Shown one piece after another: positions 1-8,474 of a stretch of 37,551 bases of DNA. The notes under the pieces are model-generated. The model worked only from the letters and a program-made list of their open reading frames with translations, searched no databases and was not told the DNA's origin. Each line of letters opens with the position of its first letter. The stretch's first letter is position 1. The stretch is from Xenorhabdus bovienii. GTDB lineage: Bacteria > Pseudomonadota > Gammaproteobacteria > Enterobacterales > Enterobacteriaceae. Made by a program: the position numbers and the translations under genes. The stretch spans positions 1-37,551 of the forward strand of contig NZ_JANAIF010000039.1 of assembly GCF_024721015.1 (NCBI RefSeq), in the 5' to 3' direction.

Positions 1-12
1 AAGCGAAAGAAC

Positions 13-1266
13 TCACCACCCGGTTGACAGATAATTTCCAGACTTTAATTCCTGCATCTTCAAGTTAATTGCGTATATATCTGATTCTCCCCATTTGAAA
101 CTAGGCAGTATAAATTTATAAAGCATCTCCCCTTTTTTATTGCTTTCAATTTTCAAAGTTGGTTTAATAAAAATATTTAAAAATTCTTGAAACTCAACCC
201 GATATGCATCTCTAGTATTTTTCTCATTACGCATTATTGTCTTAAATTGAGAACTTAATCTCGGGCGATCTTCACTCGTACTCCAAAAAGCATACTTACT
301 CCCATTCCCCCAAAAGCAGTTACTTAACAACGTTTCCAAATCTACCCAATTGAAGTATATAGCTGCGAATGTTCCACCAAGCATTAGTGAAGCGCCTAGC
401 GCAATCAGAAGACTAACGCCAAAAGTCACTTCCGACGCGGCTACCGCCATAGACCATCCTACAGCCATTATTATTGATCCTGTACCTATTGAAATATGAG
501 AATAAGCTTCTTTATCATTACCAAAACCAAAAGAGTTGTAGGCATCGTAATAAGAAAGTGCTCCACTCACAAACCCTGTAGTAATTAATCCACCATTTAC
601 CCATTTTGTTATTAAAGCACTTTCTAACAGAAGCCTGCGTGATGCAGAATCCAATAACGCTTTTGCTGCGGGGCTATTCAATTTACCCGCCAGGCTAGCT
701 GCAACTTTAATAGCATCTCCACCAATAGCGGAAACACCTTTCGCAGCAATTAATCCGCCTAATATAGTATTCGCATAGCTTGAAACATAATAATAAGGAA
801 GTCTGTTTGCATTAAATGGCGCATTCTTTTCGAAACGAGACATTGATGTCAATTTATATAACATATAACTCTTCATAAATAAATCCAAACCACTTAAGCC
901 AGAGCTCAATAAATAGCCAGCAGACTTATTTGCATTATAAAAAAACTTAAACTGAGGATTTAACTCAGGCCTTTTAAATTTAATCAGCGGTATTTTTATC
1001 TTTATATTATTATTGTAATTATCCAACCTGTTAGACCAGTCAAACACTTTTTTCCCTACAAACCTTTTCAAGCCAGACTCAGCATGATCCATGCCTTTCT
1101 TAATTTTACCTGATACTCCTTGATTTTCATATTCTTCAATTTCTTTTAGAAACTTATAATATTCTTTCTCGGTTAATTCGAAATATTTTCCTTGCTTTAT
1201 TTCAAGCCCCAAATAATCTAAGATTTTAGGCACAAGTTTATGCGTTACCTGTTTAACACTCAACAC
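13..1266 (-). CDS. VasX-like T6SS effector, C-terminal membrane part (split ORF)
   Basis: A 417-residue protein read from a GTG at 1266-1264, overlapping the end of the upstream MIX-domain gene by 7 bp. It has a basic, helical N-terminal third. Several hydrophobic stretches follow, around residues 115-140, 165-185 and 220-245, with a long one near 260-305. This is the architecture of the pore-forming C-terminal half of VasX-type effectors, which depolarise target-cell membranes. The start has no good Shine-Dalgarno sequence of its own, and the same frame is open upstream of the GTG only back to a TAA at 1285-1287. I therefore infer that it is the distal half of one frameshifted gene (joined length near 950 residues) rather than an independent gene. 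A coupled separate protein is the alternative. No immunity gene is visible before the window edge. Confidence 0.6.
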   Translation of the reverse strand: MLSVKQVTHKLVPKILDYLGLEIKQGKYFELTEKEYYKFLKEIEEYENQGVSGKIKKGMDHAESGLKRFVGKKVFDWSNRLDNYNNNIKIKIPLIKFKRPELNPQFKFFYNANKSAGYLLSSGLSGLDLFMKSYMLYKLTSMSRFEKNAPFNANRLPYYYVSSYANTILGGLIAAKGVSAIGGDAIKVAASLAGKLNSPAAKALLDSASRRLLLESALITKWVNGGLITTGFVSGALSYYDAYNSFGFGNDKEAYSHISIGTGSIIMAVGWSMAVAASEVTFGVSLLIALGASLMLGGTFAAIYFNWVDLETLLSNCFWGNGSKYAFWSTSEDRPRLSSQFKTIMRNEKNTRDAYRVEFQEFLNIFIKPTLKIESNKKGEMLYKFILPSFKWGESDIYAINLKMQELKSGNYLSTGW

Positions 1267-2858
1267 ATGTAAATGTAATATCCCTTATATGATAACTCTG
1301 TTGTAAATACATACAGTCTAGCCAGTAAATTGCCAACGACACTGAGTATTATATCTATTCCCCGATTGAGGAACTTTGCAATGGAACCTTTATCAACGCC
1401 ATCATGGCCCAATGAATTCACTATTCCATTGAGGGCAACTTCCCACGCACTATTTCCGTCTATGGCCAATGGACCCGCAATAATACTTTCCATCGCCAAC
1501 AATCCCTCCTCTGAATGCTTTAGCGGCTCCATTAATTCAGCGTGTAAAATACAGAATCGTTCAAATTCTTTTGCATCACCTTCGGTATAAATGTCCTTTT
1601 TATCAGATACGGAGAAAAAATTCTTAAAATAATGTGTAAGCCCACCTAATTTACCTGCAATCATTTCACTTTCAAAAAAACATTTATAAAATTCAAGAAT
1701 CTCTTTCTTTCTATCTTTTACACTCTTAATCGGCGTAGTTAATTTAAGCCACCAAGTTTTCCAATTTTCTTGGTGAATACACTCCTCAACACATTTTTTA
1801 ATTTCTTTATTTTTTGATGCAGATAATATCTCAACAAAATTCCCTATCGTAAGAGGATACATATTAGTTGCACTATAGCTTAGCTCCCAAAGATTAAGTA
1901 ACATATAGGCCATTAAAATATCACGCTGATATCCCACCGGATCATGCAATACCACAATCTTCGCTTTATCTTTGTAATAAGGGCAGATAAGACTGTCTAT
2001 ATAACGCATTTCCATATCGGCATCCATGAAAAAACTGCCTTCCGTCGTGATATCCCCCAAATCAGCAGCGTGTAAAAGCGGATCGGATAATTGATTTTTG
2101 TATGCCTGAAATTGTTTTTCAGGATCTTTGAAATCTTCCACTAATCCGTCGAAATGTTCTTGTCTGGCATCAATGGCATAATCTGATACCTCACTGTCTA
2201 AATCCACAAATTGCATCGCATTCTTGCGGAAGTTTTTATCATTATCCATCTTATTCAGGACAGATTTAGCCAGCTCGACTTCACTGTAAATGAGGCTGAT
2301 TTGGGTCACATCTTTATCAATCGCCAGAAAAGGATAGCCTAATCCCGTTGTACCGCTGGCAGGGTGGATTTCTTCCCATGATGAGCCGCCGGCTTTTTGC
2401 TCATATTTGGTGTATTTTGTGACCATCCCCCTTTTGCCCTCTAAGGTGACAATTTCAGGGCTGAATTTGAAAATCAGTAACTTGCCATTCTGTTGGGAGC
2501 CCTGGGTTTTAATCGCCCCTTCTTCTTTGACATAGATCCAACCCGGTCTTGGCATTCGAATGCTATAGCCCCCCAGAACGCTGGCACTTAATGAATCATC
2601 ATAAGGATCAATAAACGTACTTATTGGCGGCGGTAATTGAGCATCTATCCATGTGTCACCAAAAAAATTCATATAAGCATATCTGACAGGATAAACCGGC
2701 CGGATATTGGCGTCACAGGGCCTGACAACGGTATCCATATCCAACTCATGAGGTATGCGTGCCTTCGCCTCATCGACCATTTTTTCAAACGTTTTTGCCG
2801 CTTTTTTCGCGGCGGTCTCAAGAGCGTCACCCGCGCTCGTTAATATCGATTTTTCCAT
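1260..2858 (-). CDS. MIX-domain (VasX N-terminal-like) T6SS effector, N-terminal part
   Basis: A 532-residue protein resembling the N-terminal region of VasX, a type VI effector delivered by VgrG. Three elements of the MIX (marker for type six effectors) signature are visible: YPVR at residues 56-59, RPGWIYV at 104-110 and an IYS segment at 190-192, the last weak because the expected Trp is absent. The start ATG has a strong AAGGAGAG Shine-Dalgarno 7-8 bases upstream and lies 18 bp after the DUF4123 adaptor gene, the normal adaptor-effector order. The protein stops abruptly at 1260, where a membrane domain would be expected, and that domain is found in another frame at 13-1266. Family assignment rests on recognised motifs; toxicity is inference. 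Confidence 0.7.
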   Translation of the reverse strand: MEKSILTSAGDALETAAKKAAKTFEKMVDEAKARIPHELDMDTVVRPCDANIRPVYPVRYAYMNFFGDTWIDAQLPPPISTFIDPYDDSLSASVLGGYSIRMPRPGWIYVKEEGAIKTQGSQQNGKLLIFKFSPEIVTLEGKRGMVTKYTKYEQKAGGSSWEEIHPASGTTGLGYPFLAIDKDVTQISLIYSEVELAKSVLNKMDNDKNFRKNAMQFVDLDSEVSDYAIDARQEHFDGLVEDFKDPEKQFQAYKNQLSDPLLHAADLGDITTEGSFFMDADMEMRYIDSLICPYYKDKAKIVVLHDPVGYQRDILMAYMLLNLWELSYSATNMYPLTIGNFVEILSASKNKEIKKCVEECIHQENWKTWWLKLTTPIKSVKDRKKEILEFYKCFFESEMIAGKLGGLTHYFKNFFSVSDKKDIYTEGDAKEFERFCILHAELMEPLKHSEEGLLAMESIIAGPLAIDGNSAWEVALNGIVNSLGHDGVDKGSIAKFLNRGIDIILSVVGNLLARLYVFTTELSYKGYYIYMC

Positions 2859-2876
2859 TTATCTTCTCTCCTTGTG

Positions 2877-4088
2877 TTAACTTAATGCCCGGTTTTTAAA
2901 ACAATACTCATAACAAGCCAGCGCCCGTACCTCTTGCGCCTGTGCTTCGACACAGGCATGCTGCCATGCCCGCTGCCAGAGTTCTTCGTTATCCCGCGCC
3001 AGACTTCTGCCCGCCACCAGATACAGAATCGAACGCTGATGGGCGAATCCCGCCAGACAGGCAAGATTGGCCTGTTGCACCACAAAGGCGGGCAGCTGTT
3101 CTTGCTGTTCTGGCGACAGTTCAGGTTGGGTCTCTGCAATAAATTTCACTATCTGCGCCACCGCCCGCGCTTGGGTCTGCCCCGCCAATATGCCCACCAG
3201 AGAGCGGTTGATGGCCACGGGAGCCGTTTTTTCCTGATCCAGGCTGTTTTCAGCCACAGAAAGGGCGTAGTACTGCCCCGTCTGGCTGTCGAAATAACCG
3301 ATCCGCATTATCGGGCGCATAAAGTGCACCAGTTGTTCATCCGGCAGGCTTTTCAGTAGCGGGAGCAAGCCTTGCGGCACATAGAAGCGGTAAAACACCC
3401 AGGATTGGTGTTGTTCATTTCTCAGATAGGTGAATTTACGCAGGTGATTACGGATCACAGGAAATGGCTGGTCACTGTCGATAAAAATGCCCGGCTCCGG
3501 GGTGATCGGCTGGCTGATCTTCTGCTGAAAAGCCGAGTGCACCGTTGGGTCATCCGTTAACTCCACCAGATAAGGGGCGCTGTCTTCGAGCGTGATTTGG
3601 GTTTCTCCCTGAAACAGGCTTTCCCATCGCAGGTTGGAGACCATCAGGTCTGGCACGATAAAGCTGCCCATGACCCGGCGGTAAACGGTGGCATCAATCA
3701 CCCTATAGCGGTATTGCCCGCGCTCCCTGGCGGGCAGGGTTTCCGTCACGGCGAACTGCAATACGCCACGCGCGGCCGGCAGGAGGGGGTTGTTATTGTG
3801 TTCGTTCAGCGGGATCACCCGGGCATTCCGCTCCACCCCCTGCCGGAACTGCCGCAATAGCGGTAATTCGACCTCAGCGCTGGCGGCAAGGTATTCGGGC
3901 AACGGCTGAATACGTTGGTATTGCCCCGGTGAATCTCCCGCCTGCAGGACATATTCTGCCAGTGCCGACAGCGCCTGCGGCTGGCTCGTTGCATGGACAA
4001 TCGCCCGGGCAGAGTCATGTTCGCCTTGTGGCGTGGTATAGGCATAATCCACCACCCAATGTTCGGCATAATCGGGTATCCAGGACAT
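2877..4088 (-). CDS. DUF4123 domain protein, T6SS effector adaptor (Tap-like)
   Basis: A 403-residue protein. Its central part, roughly residues 130-270, has the DUF4123 pattern: an APYLVEL segment, then a GIFIDSDQPF segment, an RNHLRKF helix and a WVFYRFYVP strand. DUF4123 proteins act as adaptors or chaperones that load a cognate effector onto the tip of a specific VgrG. Its position between vgrG and the MIX effector fits exactly. Its ATG overlaps the stop of the vgrG 3' part by one base (TAATG), implying translational coupling to vgrG. An in-frame stop 417 bases earlier in vgrG may therefore reduce its translation. Base composition is richer in G+C than that of the effector downstream, suggesting that the effector arrived separately. 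Confidence 0.75.
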   Translation of the reverse strand: MSWIPDYAEHWVVDYAYTTPQGEHDSARAIVHATSQPQALSALAEYVLQAGDSPGQYQRIQPLPEYLAASAEVELPLLRQFRQGVERNARVIPLNEHNNNPLLPAARGVLQFAVTETLPARERGQYRYRVIDATVYRRVMGSFIVPDLMVSNLRWESLFQGETQITLEDSAPYLVELTDDPTVHSAFQQKISQPITPEPGIFIDSDQPFPVIRNHLRKFTYLRNEQHQSWVFYRFYVPQGLLPLLKSLPDEQLVHFMRPIMRIGYFDSQTGQYYALSVAENSLDQEKTAPVAINRSLVGILAGQTQARAVAQIVKFIAETQPELSPEQQEQLPAFVVQQANLACLAGFAHQRSILYLVAGRSLARDNEELWQRAWQHACVEAQAQEVRALACYEYCFKNRALS

Positions 4089-4399
4089 TATTCCGATGAC
4101 TCCTGCGGCTTACGGGCTTTTTCCCGGCAATCCTCGGCCATGACCAACCCTTCATTGGCTGATCCGCTGAGTGACGGCACCGTGCCCGGGCTGCCCCCCG
4201 TTACCGACACATCCCCTTGCAGGGTGATTTTGCCGGTGATCGTCACCCCTGAACTATCCAGCTTAATCGACCCCGCCTTGCCTTTGATCAGCACGGATTC
4301 GCTGGCCTGTAGCGTATGGACTTTCGTCAGGCTCTGGATGTTGTTGACCACATTCAGGGTGTAGTTGTTGTTAATTTTGGCGGTTTTGTCCCGCCCCAC
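4088..4399 (-). pseudogene. VgrG C-terminal fragment downstream of an in-frame amber
   Basis: This 103-residue ORF starts at a GTG (4399-4397). It is in the same reading frame as the large VgrG ORF ending at 4505. The codons between (4400-4504) are also open and read as VgrG beta-helix sequence (repeats such as RKTRINNNWQENI and DKTAKINNNYTLNV). It is thus the missing C-terminal blade of VgrG, the part that forms the spike needle and receives PAAR proteins or adaptors. It is unlikely to be a gene in its own right. Internal initiation at the GTG could in principle make a separate fragment, but I see no strong ribosome binding site. Confidence 0.7.
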
Positions 4400-4504
4400 T
4401 TCTTGCCGGTGATCCGCAAAGATATTTTCCTGCCAGTTATTGTTGATGCGGGTTTTGCGATCTTTGGTAATGGTTTCAAACTGGTTCAGATCAATCTGGA
4501 TGTG

Positions 4505-6097
4505 CTATTCATGCATGATCCGGATGAATTCATCGTGGCCGATTTCATGTTTGCGGTTGTTCAGAACATGGTGGCTTTCATCGTGACCCACACGCTGGGT
4601 TTTATCGTGGTTTATCTCGATAAGCTGATCTTTCTGGGCGTGGATATAGATCTCTTCACGGCCTTTCGCATCTTCAAAGCGCAATTCGTTAAACCCCTCA
4701 CCTTTGTGGGTGCGGGTCTTGAAGGTGGTGCGCGTTTTTTCCGCCGGCAGATCCAGCGGTGGACGGTTGCGCCCGTTGTAGGTACAGCCTGTGACTATCG
4801 GACGATCAATATCCCCGTTCAGGTAGGAAACAATCACCTCCTGACCGATGCGCGGGATCGCCATAAAACCATAGCCATCACCATTCCAGCCCTGCGCCAC
4901 CCGCACCCAGCAGGATGCCCGGTCGTCCGCTTCGTCATAACGGTTCCAGTGAAAATGAACTTTGATAGCGCCATGTTTGTCGACGTAGATCTCTTCCCCC
5001 TCCGGCCCCACGACAGTGGCCACTTCATCGCCATCTGCCAGCGGCTTATAGCGGAAAGGCGGGCGCCAATCCTGCCTGCCCGGAATAAAGGAAATCTGGT
5101 TGGTCAGGGTGGTTCCCTCCCCGGCTTCACCGGAGGCTTGTGGCTGATGCCCCTGATGGGAAACCGTGACTATCTGCCAGCGATCATTCATGGCACCAAT
5201 CGGGTGGGATTGCAGAACGAAGATCCGACCAGGTCTTAATTTGATACAGTTGGTACTCGCTTTACCGACTTTGCTCTGGTTCTGCAACTGCTCCAGCCGC
5301 AATTGGGTGAAAGGACGACCTTCTGCATCCTTCTGAAAACGGCCATAACTTTCAAAAACTGAATGCCCCATGCCTTTTTCCAGTGCAGCGGTATGTTGCA
5401 ATGGGTAGGAGGGGCGCAGGAAGTTGTTGTCTTTATGGAGGGTTTCATCAGGGCAGAGGTATTCGCCGTAATTCCACTGCCATGCGGTTGAATCACTGTT
5501 GTCGGTATTGGCCTGAACGTTGTAGGTCAGGGTCAGTGCCGCCAACATGCCAAGGTGGGCGTTGCTGTAGAACAGCTTGTCCTCTTCAAACCAGAACATG
5601 ATGCCCTCTTCTGCCGCCAGACGGCACCAGAAATCATAGGCAGATTCACGTTTTTGGGTGGTGTATTCCCGTATCGCATGTTGCTGGTGATCTTTATAGA
5701 ATTTACTCTCCGCCTTGATGCGATGCTCTTTCAGCAACCGGGCGAGAATATCCGGTACGGATTGGTAATGAAAAATCCGGCTGTCCTGATTGAGCGTCAT
5801 CAGCCACATTTCAGGGCGGACAATAAAGGTGTAATAGGTACGCAGACCGTCAGTATTGCCCTGCTCTGCCCCCGCCACAATGCCGTTGACGGTGCGTTCA
5901 GTGACGCCATCGCGCATGACGGTCAGAGAAACGCTGGTGCCAAGCTGCTCGCTGAGCGCCACGTTATCCAGTGAACTGACGACGGTCATGGTCAGGTGAA
6001 AGAGTTGCGATAACCCTTCCTGTAAACTGAAATCCACGACCTGAAAGGTGGTTTCCAGCAGTCGGCCTATCCGGCAGGTAAAAACTAATCCATCCAT
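4505..6097 (-). CDS. vgrG: VgrG spike protein, cut short by in-frame TAG
   Basis: T6SS tip (spike) protein. Residues 1 to about 330 resemble the phage gp27-like base. An OB-fold gp5-like segment is recognisable from FMAIPRIGQEV through NGDIDRPIVTGC and YNGRNRPP, followed by the start of the repeat-rich beta-helix. ATG at 6097 follows an AAGGAA ribosome binding site, 12 bp after tssF. The ORF stops at TAG 4507-4505 after 530 residues, but the same frame continues open for another 138 codons to 4088. The intact protein would be 669 residues, a usual VgrG length. The annotation as one gene 4088-6097 with an amber interruption is as reasonable as two ORFs. Whether the stop is a true mutation, a sequencing error or is read through cannot be decided here. 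Confidence 0.85.
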   Translation of the reverse strand: MDGLVFTCRIGRLLETTFQVVDFSLQEGLSQLFHLTMTVVSSLDNVALSEQLGTSVSLTVMRDGVTERTVNGIVAGAEQGNTDGLRTYYTFIVRPEMWLMTLNQDSRIFHYQSVPDILARLLKEHRIKAESKFYKDHQQHAIREYTTQKRESAYDFWCRLAAEEGIMFWFEEDKLFYSNAHLGMLAALTLTYNVQANTDNSDSTAWQWNYGEYLCPDETLHKDNNFLRPSYPLQHTAALEKGMGHSVFESYGRFQKDAEGRPFTQLRLEQLQNQSKVGKASTNCIKLRPGRIFVLQSHPIGAMNDRWQIVTVSHQGHQPQASGEAGEGTTLTNQISFIPGRQDWRPPFRYKPLADGDEVATVVGPEGEEIYVDKHGAIKVHFHWNRYDEADDRASCWVRVAQGWNGDGYGFMAIPRIGQEVIVSYLNGDIDRPIVTGCTYNGRNRPPLDLPAEKTRTTFKTRTHKGEGFNELRFEDAKGREEIYIHAQKDQLIEINHDKTQRVGHDESHHVLNNRKHEIGHDEFIRIMHE

Positions 6098-6109
6098 TGT
6101 AGAAATTCC

Positions 6110-7852
6110 TTACATGATTGAGCGATAACCTTCCAGCATTGAAGGTGACAGATACCATTCCGTCCCTGAAGGCTGGCTGATGACACGCATTCTCAGCCAC
6201 GATCCCTGGGCAAGACAGAACGGGAAGAATTGGTATAGTGAATTGGCGAATCGATACATTTCACCGGCACTGCTATAGGCTGATTCATCCATTTCCAGGG
6301 TGATAAGCAGGCAGCGAACAGGCCTGCCCCGGATAAGCCTATCGCCCCATTTCGCGGTGATATTGCTGATCCCGTCAATCATGCGCCGGATGCTGCGGCT
6401 GCCCGGGCGATCACCCTCTGGGTACAGGTCAAAATCCTGCAACAGTTGTCTGACCGATTCCACGCTCTCTAAGGCGTAGCTGCCAATGGCATAGTGTGAC
6501 AGGAAATCCCAATAGCGAAGGCTGTCGGTAATGGGTGGATAGGTGCGTGAAGTGGGCATGATGTTTTTTAATTGCAAAATCTCGGGAACGTTTTCACCGC
6601 CCAGAGAAATCGCCCCGGATGTCAGAGGGGGCAGGTTCTGTTCAAAGCCATAAAAATGGCAGATGAATTCGCACTCAGGCGGTTTATGCATTAATTTCCC
6701 TTCCCTGTCATAGAACACCACTTGGTAACGGACTCTATTCCATTCATCATGGGGGGTTTCAAGTCCGTAAAACCCAGCGTTGTCATATTCAGGGTGGTAA
6801 CGCTCCATGCCGGTCAACAGGCTCGCCGGATAGAACAGATACTCATTCCCACGGTGCTCTTCTTCGCTGCCCGGCTCATTTTTCAACTCAATGCCGGCGA
6901 TATGCAAAATTCCCTGATTGGGTGCCAGCGGCAGAGGATAACGAGCAGTTTCGGCGGCAAAAGGTAGTGTGACCTGACAGTTGCGCTCCATGTTGACAAC
7001 AGGGGCACAATGTAACTGAAATGCCGATTCGATTTGTTCCGCAGATAACGGCAGTAGCGTATTTAATGTCAATTCCACACTGAATTCGCGATGTTCCGCC
7101 AGTTTGAGTTGTTTCGCCATTATTGGCAGGGGTAAATCCAGAAATTGGTTGATATGTGGCAGATAGAGCGATTCTATGAGCAACTGGGGTGCCCAATTGT
7201 CATCTTTGGCCGATGACAGTGTCAGACGGGATGCACCGAAACGGGCTTCAAATCGCTCTCCCTGAGCTTTATAAACCTGCCCGTTGTGGTGCAGCTCGGC
7301 ATCGGTGTAATACTGCATAAGCCCCAGCATCAGTATATCGGCGACTGGCTCGTCACTGCTCAGAAACAGGCTTATCGGTCTGGTCTGCCACTCCGCTTCT
7401 TTACCGGTGTAACGAAATTTCAGGATGATTTTGGTCGCCTGTATCTGATGTATGATTTCACGGGAAACCAATGTCAGGGGGGCAACCGGGCACAGACGAC
7501 ACATCACAAATGGCTGACCTGCCTCGGTATAAACCTCGGTTCCTGCCGGGATGGAAAAATCGGAATCTCCCTGCCCATGACTGTCGAACTGGATAATGCT
7601 GGTTGCAGGAAGGCCTTTCAGCGGCTGGGCACGCAATTTTTGCAACAATGGCCGCGTCAGTTCAGGAAAGCCATCCTCGATTTTTTGCTCTAGGCGCGCC
7701 GTTAACACAGAGGCACCCTCAAAAAGTCTTTCGACATCAGGATCCCCGCCACCCAGTACATCACGGAGGTGCGGGTTTTCTTCACTCACAATTTTTGCAA
7801 GTTGCCTTAAATAATCAAATTCCCGCTGATAATAATATTCAAACGATTTCAC
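6110..7852 (-). CDS. tssF: T6SS baseplate subunit TssF (VasA/ImpG family)
   Basis: Baseplate wedge subunit of the type VI secretion system, about 580 residues, within the family's usual range. The N-terminal sequence FEYYYQREFDYLRQLA followed by ENPHLRDVL and GDPDVERLFEG is characteristic of TssF. I start it at GTG 7852-7850, preceded at 6 bases by AAGGAG. The frame is open to an ATG at 7921, but no family similarity is seen in those extra 23 residues. It is the first gene of the operon and runs into vgrG after 12 bp. Normally tssF is followed by tssG; here no tssG, tssE or other structural gene is adjacent, so it may be a second or specialised copy. Confidence 0.82.
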   Translation of the reverse strand: MKSFEYYYQREFDYLRQLAKIVSEENPHLRDVLGGGDPDVERLFEGASVLTARLEQKIEDGFPELTRPLLQKLRAQPLKGLPATSIIQFDSHGQGDSDFSIPAGTEVYTEAGQPFVMCRLCPVAPLTLVSREIIHQIQATKIILKFRYTGKEAEWQTRPISLFLSSDEPVADILMLGLMQYYTDAELHHNGQVYKAQGERFEARFGASRLTLSSAKDDNWAPQLLIESLYLPHINQFLDLPLPIMAKQLKLAEHREFSVELTLNTLLPLSAEQIESAFQLHCAPVVNMERNCQVTLPFAAETARYPLPLAPNQGILHIAGIELKNEPGSEEEHRGNEYLFYPASLLTGMERYHPEYDNAGFYGLETPHDEWNRVRYQVVFYDREGKLMHKPPECEFICHFYGFEQNLPPLTSGAISLGGENVPEILQLKNIMPTSRTYPPITDSLRYWDFLSHYAIGSYALESVESVRQLLQDFDLYPEGDRPGSRSIRRMIDGISNITAKWGDRLIRGRPVRCLLITLEMDESAYSSAGEMYRFANSLYQFFPFCLAQGSWLRMRVISQPSGTEWYLSPSMLEGYRSIM

Positions 7853-8240
7853 AACTGACTCCTTTTCCTTAAAGCGGCATGTTGTGAGAATGACCACTTT
7901 GCCTTTATACCCGTCCTTCAAGTTACAGCGTTGTTGGCATCCTGAAATACATAGGGTATATGTTGAGTTTATTAATTTCAGGTAAGTGAAAAATATTCAT
8001 CAATTCTTATTAATTAAAAATAACTACTTAATATATACGTTGTCGAGGGTATGTCAAAACAAAAAACAGCACACATATTGTTCCTTTATTCCCCCCTTTA
8101 TTCATCGCAAAAATATTAGAGGCTCTCAATATTATTATTTAAAATTAATAAATCAATTTGATGAATTGATGCATTCTCCATTAAAAACTTTAGAGCGGTA
8201 CTGCTCCCCACGGAAGGAACCCGTGCCAAAGCAGATTTTG

Positions 8241-8425
8241 TTCAAAGGATGGTGTGATGTGCTACTGATATGCGATGGGCTCAATTTTTAACTTGGAAAA
8301 TTCATGCTGTTAAAATTTTTTGCCAAAAATATTGGAAAAAGTAAGATAAATTACGATTAACGTTGGAATTTATTTCATTGAGGTCAGTGAATATATGAAG
8401 TTAACAATTAAACAAATAATGGTTT
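8241..8425 (+). repeat. Diverged second copy of panM leader and first codons (left flank)
   Basis: Two blocks resemble the DNA in front of panM. Bases 8241-8269 match 10399-10427 at 22 of 29 positions. Bases 8395-8425, starting with ATG, match 10461-10491 at 28 of 31 positions and encode MKLTIKQIMVCD then a stop, against MKLTIKPIRV in PanM. Similarity stops after that. The two copies bracket the ATPase/DUF4276 pair, so the duplication probably arose when that module was inserted or exchanged. Confidence 0.6.
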
Positions 8426-8434
8426 GTGACTAGC

Positions 8435-8469
8435 CTGCGGTCATCAACCTTAACAGCAGATGACCGCAG
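8435..8469. repeat. Inverted repeat / stem-loop after DUF4276 gene
   Basis: Perfect 11-bp arms (CTGCGGTCATC at 8435-8445 and its complement at 8459-8469) are separated by 13 bases, five bases after the DUF4276 stop. Position suits a transcription end for the minus-strand pair, but no T-run follows, so it is not a standard intrinsic terminator. Confidence 0.45.
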
Positions 8470-8474
8470 ACTGT

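Larger units (their letters stand above)
7853..8474. other. Intergenic region, 622 bp, no convincing gene
   Basis: This AT-rich gap lies between the T6SS operon, whose promoter must be here, and the end of the DUF4276 gene. A 101-codon ORF on the plus strand (7986-8291) has no recognisable family and no good ribosome binding site, so I do not call it. The right half contains the diverged copy of the panM 5' region (8241-8425) and a stem-loop at 8435-8469. Confidence 0.6.

Noticed and set aside
4316..5239. 307-codon plus-strand ORF opposite vgrG
   Set aside because: It lies wholly antisense to vgrG, has a low-complexity composition typical of a shadow frame and no family features.
7986..8291. 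101-codon plus-strand ORF in the gap before the DUF4276 gene
   Set aside because: No Shine-Dalgarno sequence, no recognisable domain, and its end overlaps the duplicated panM leader; treated as chance.
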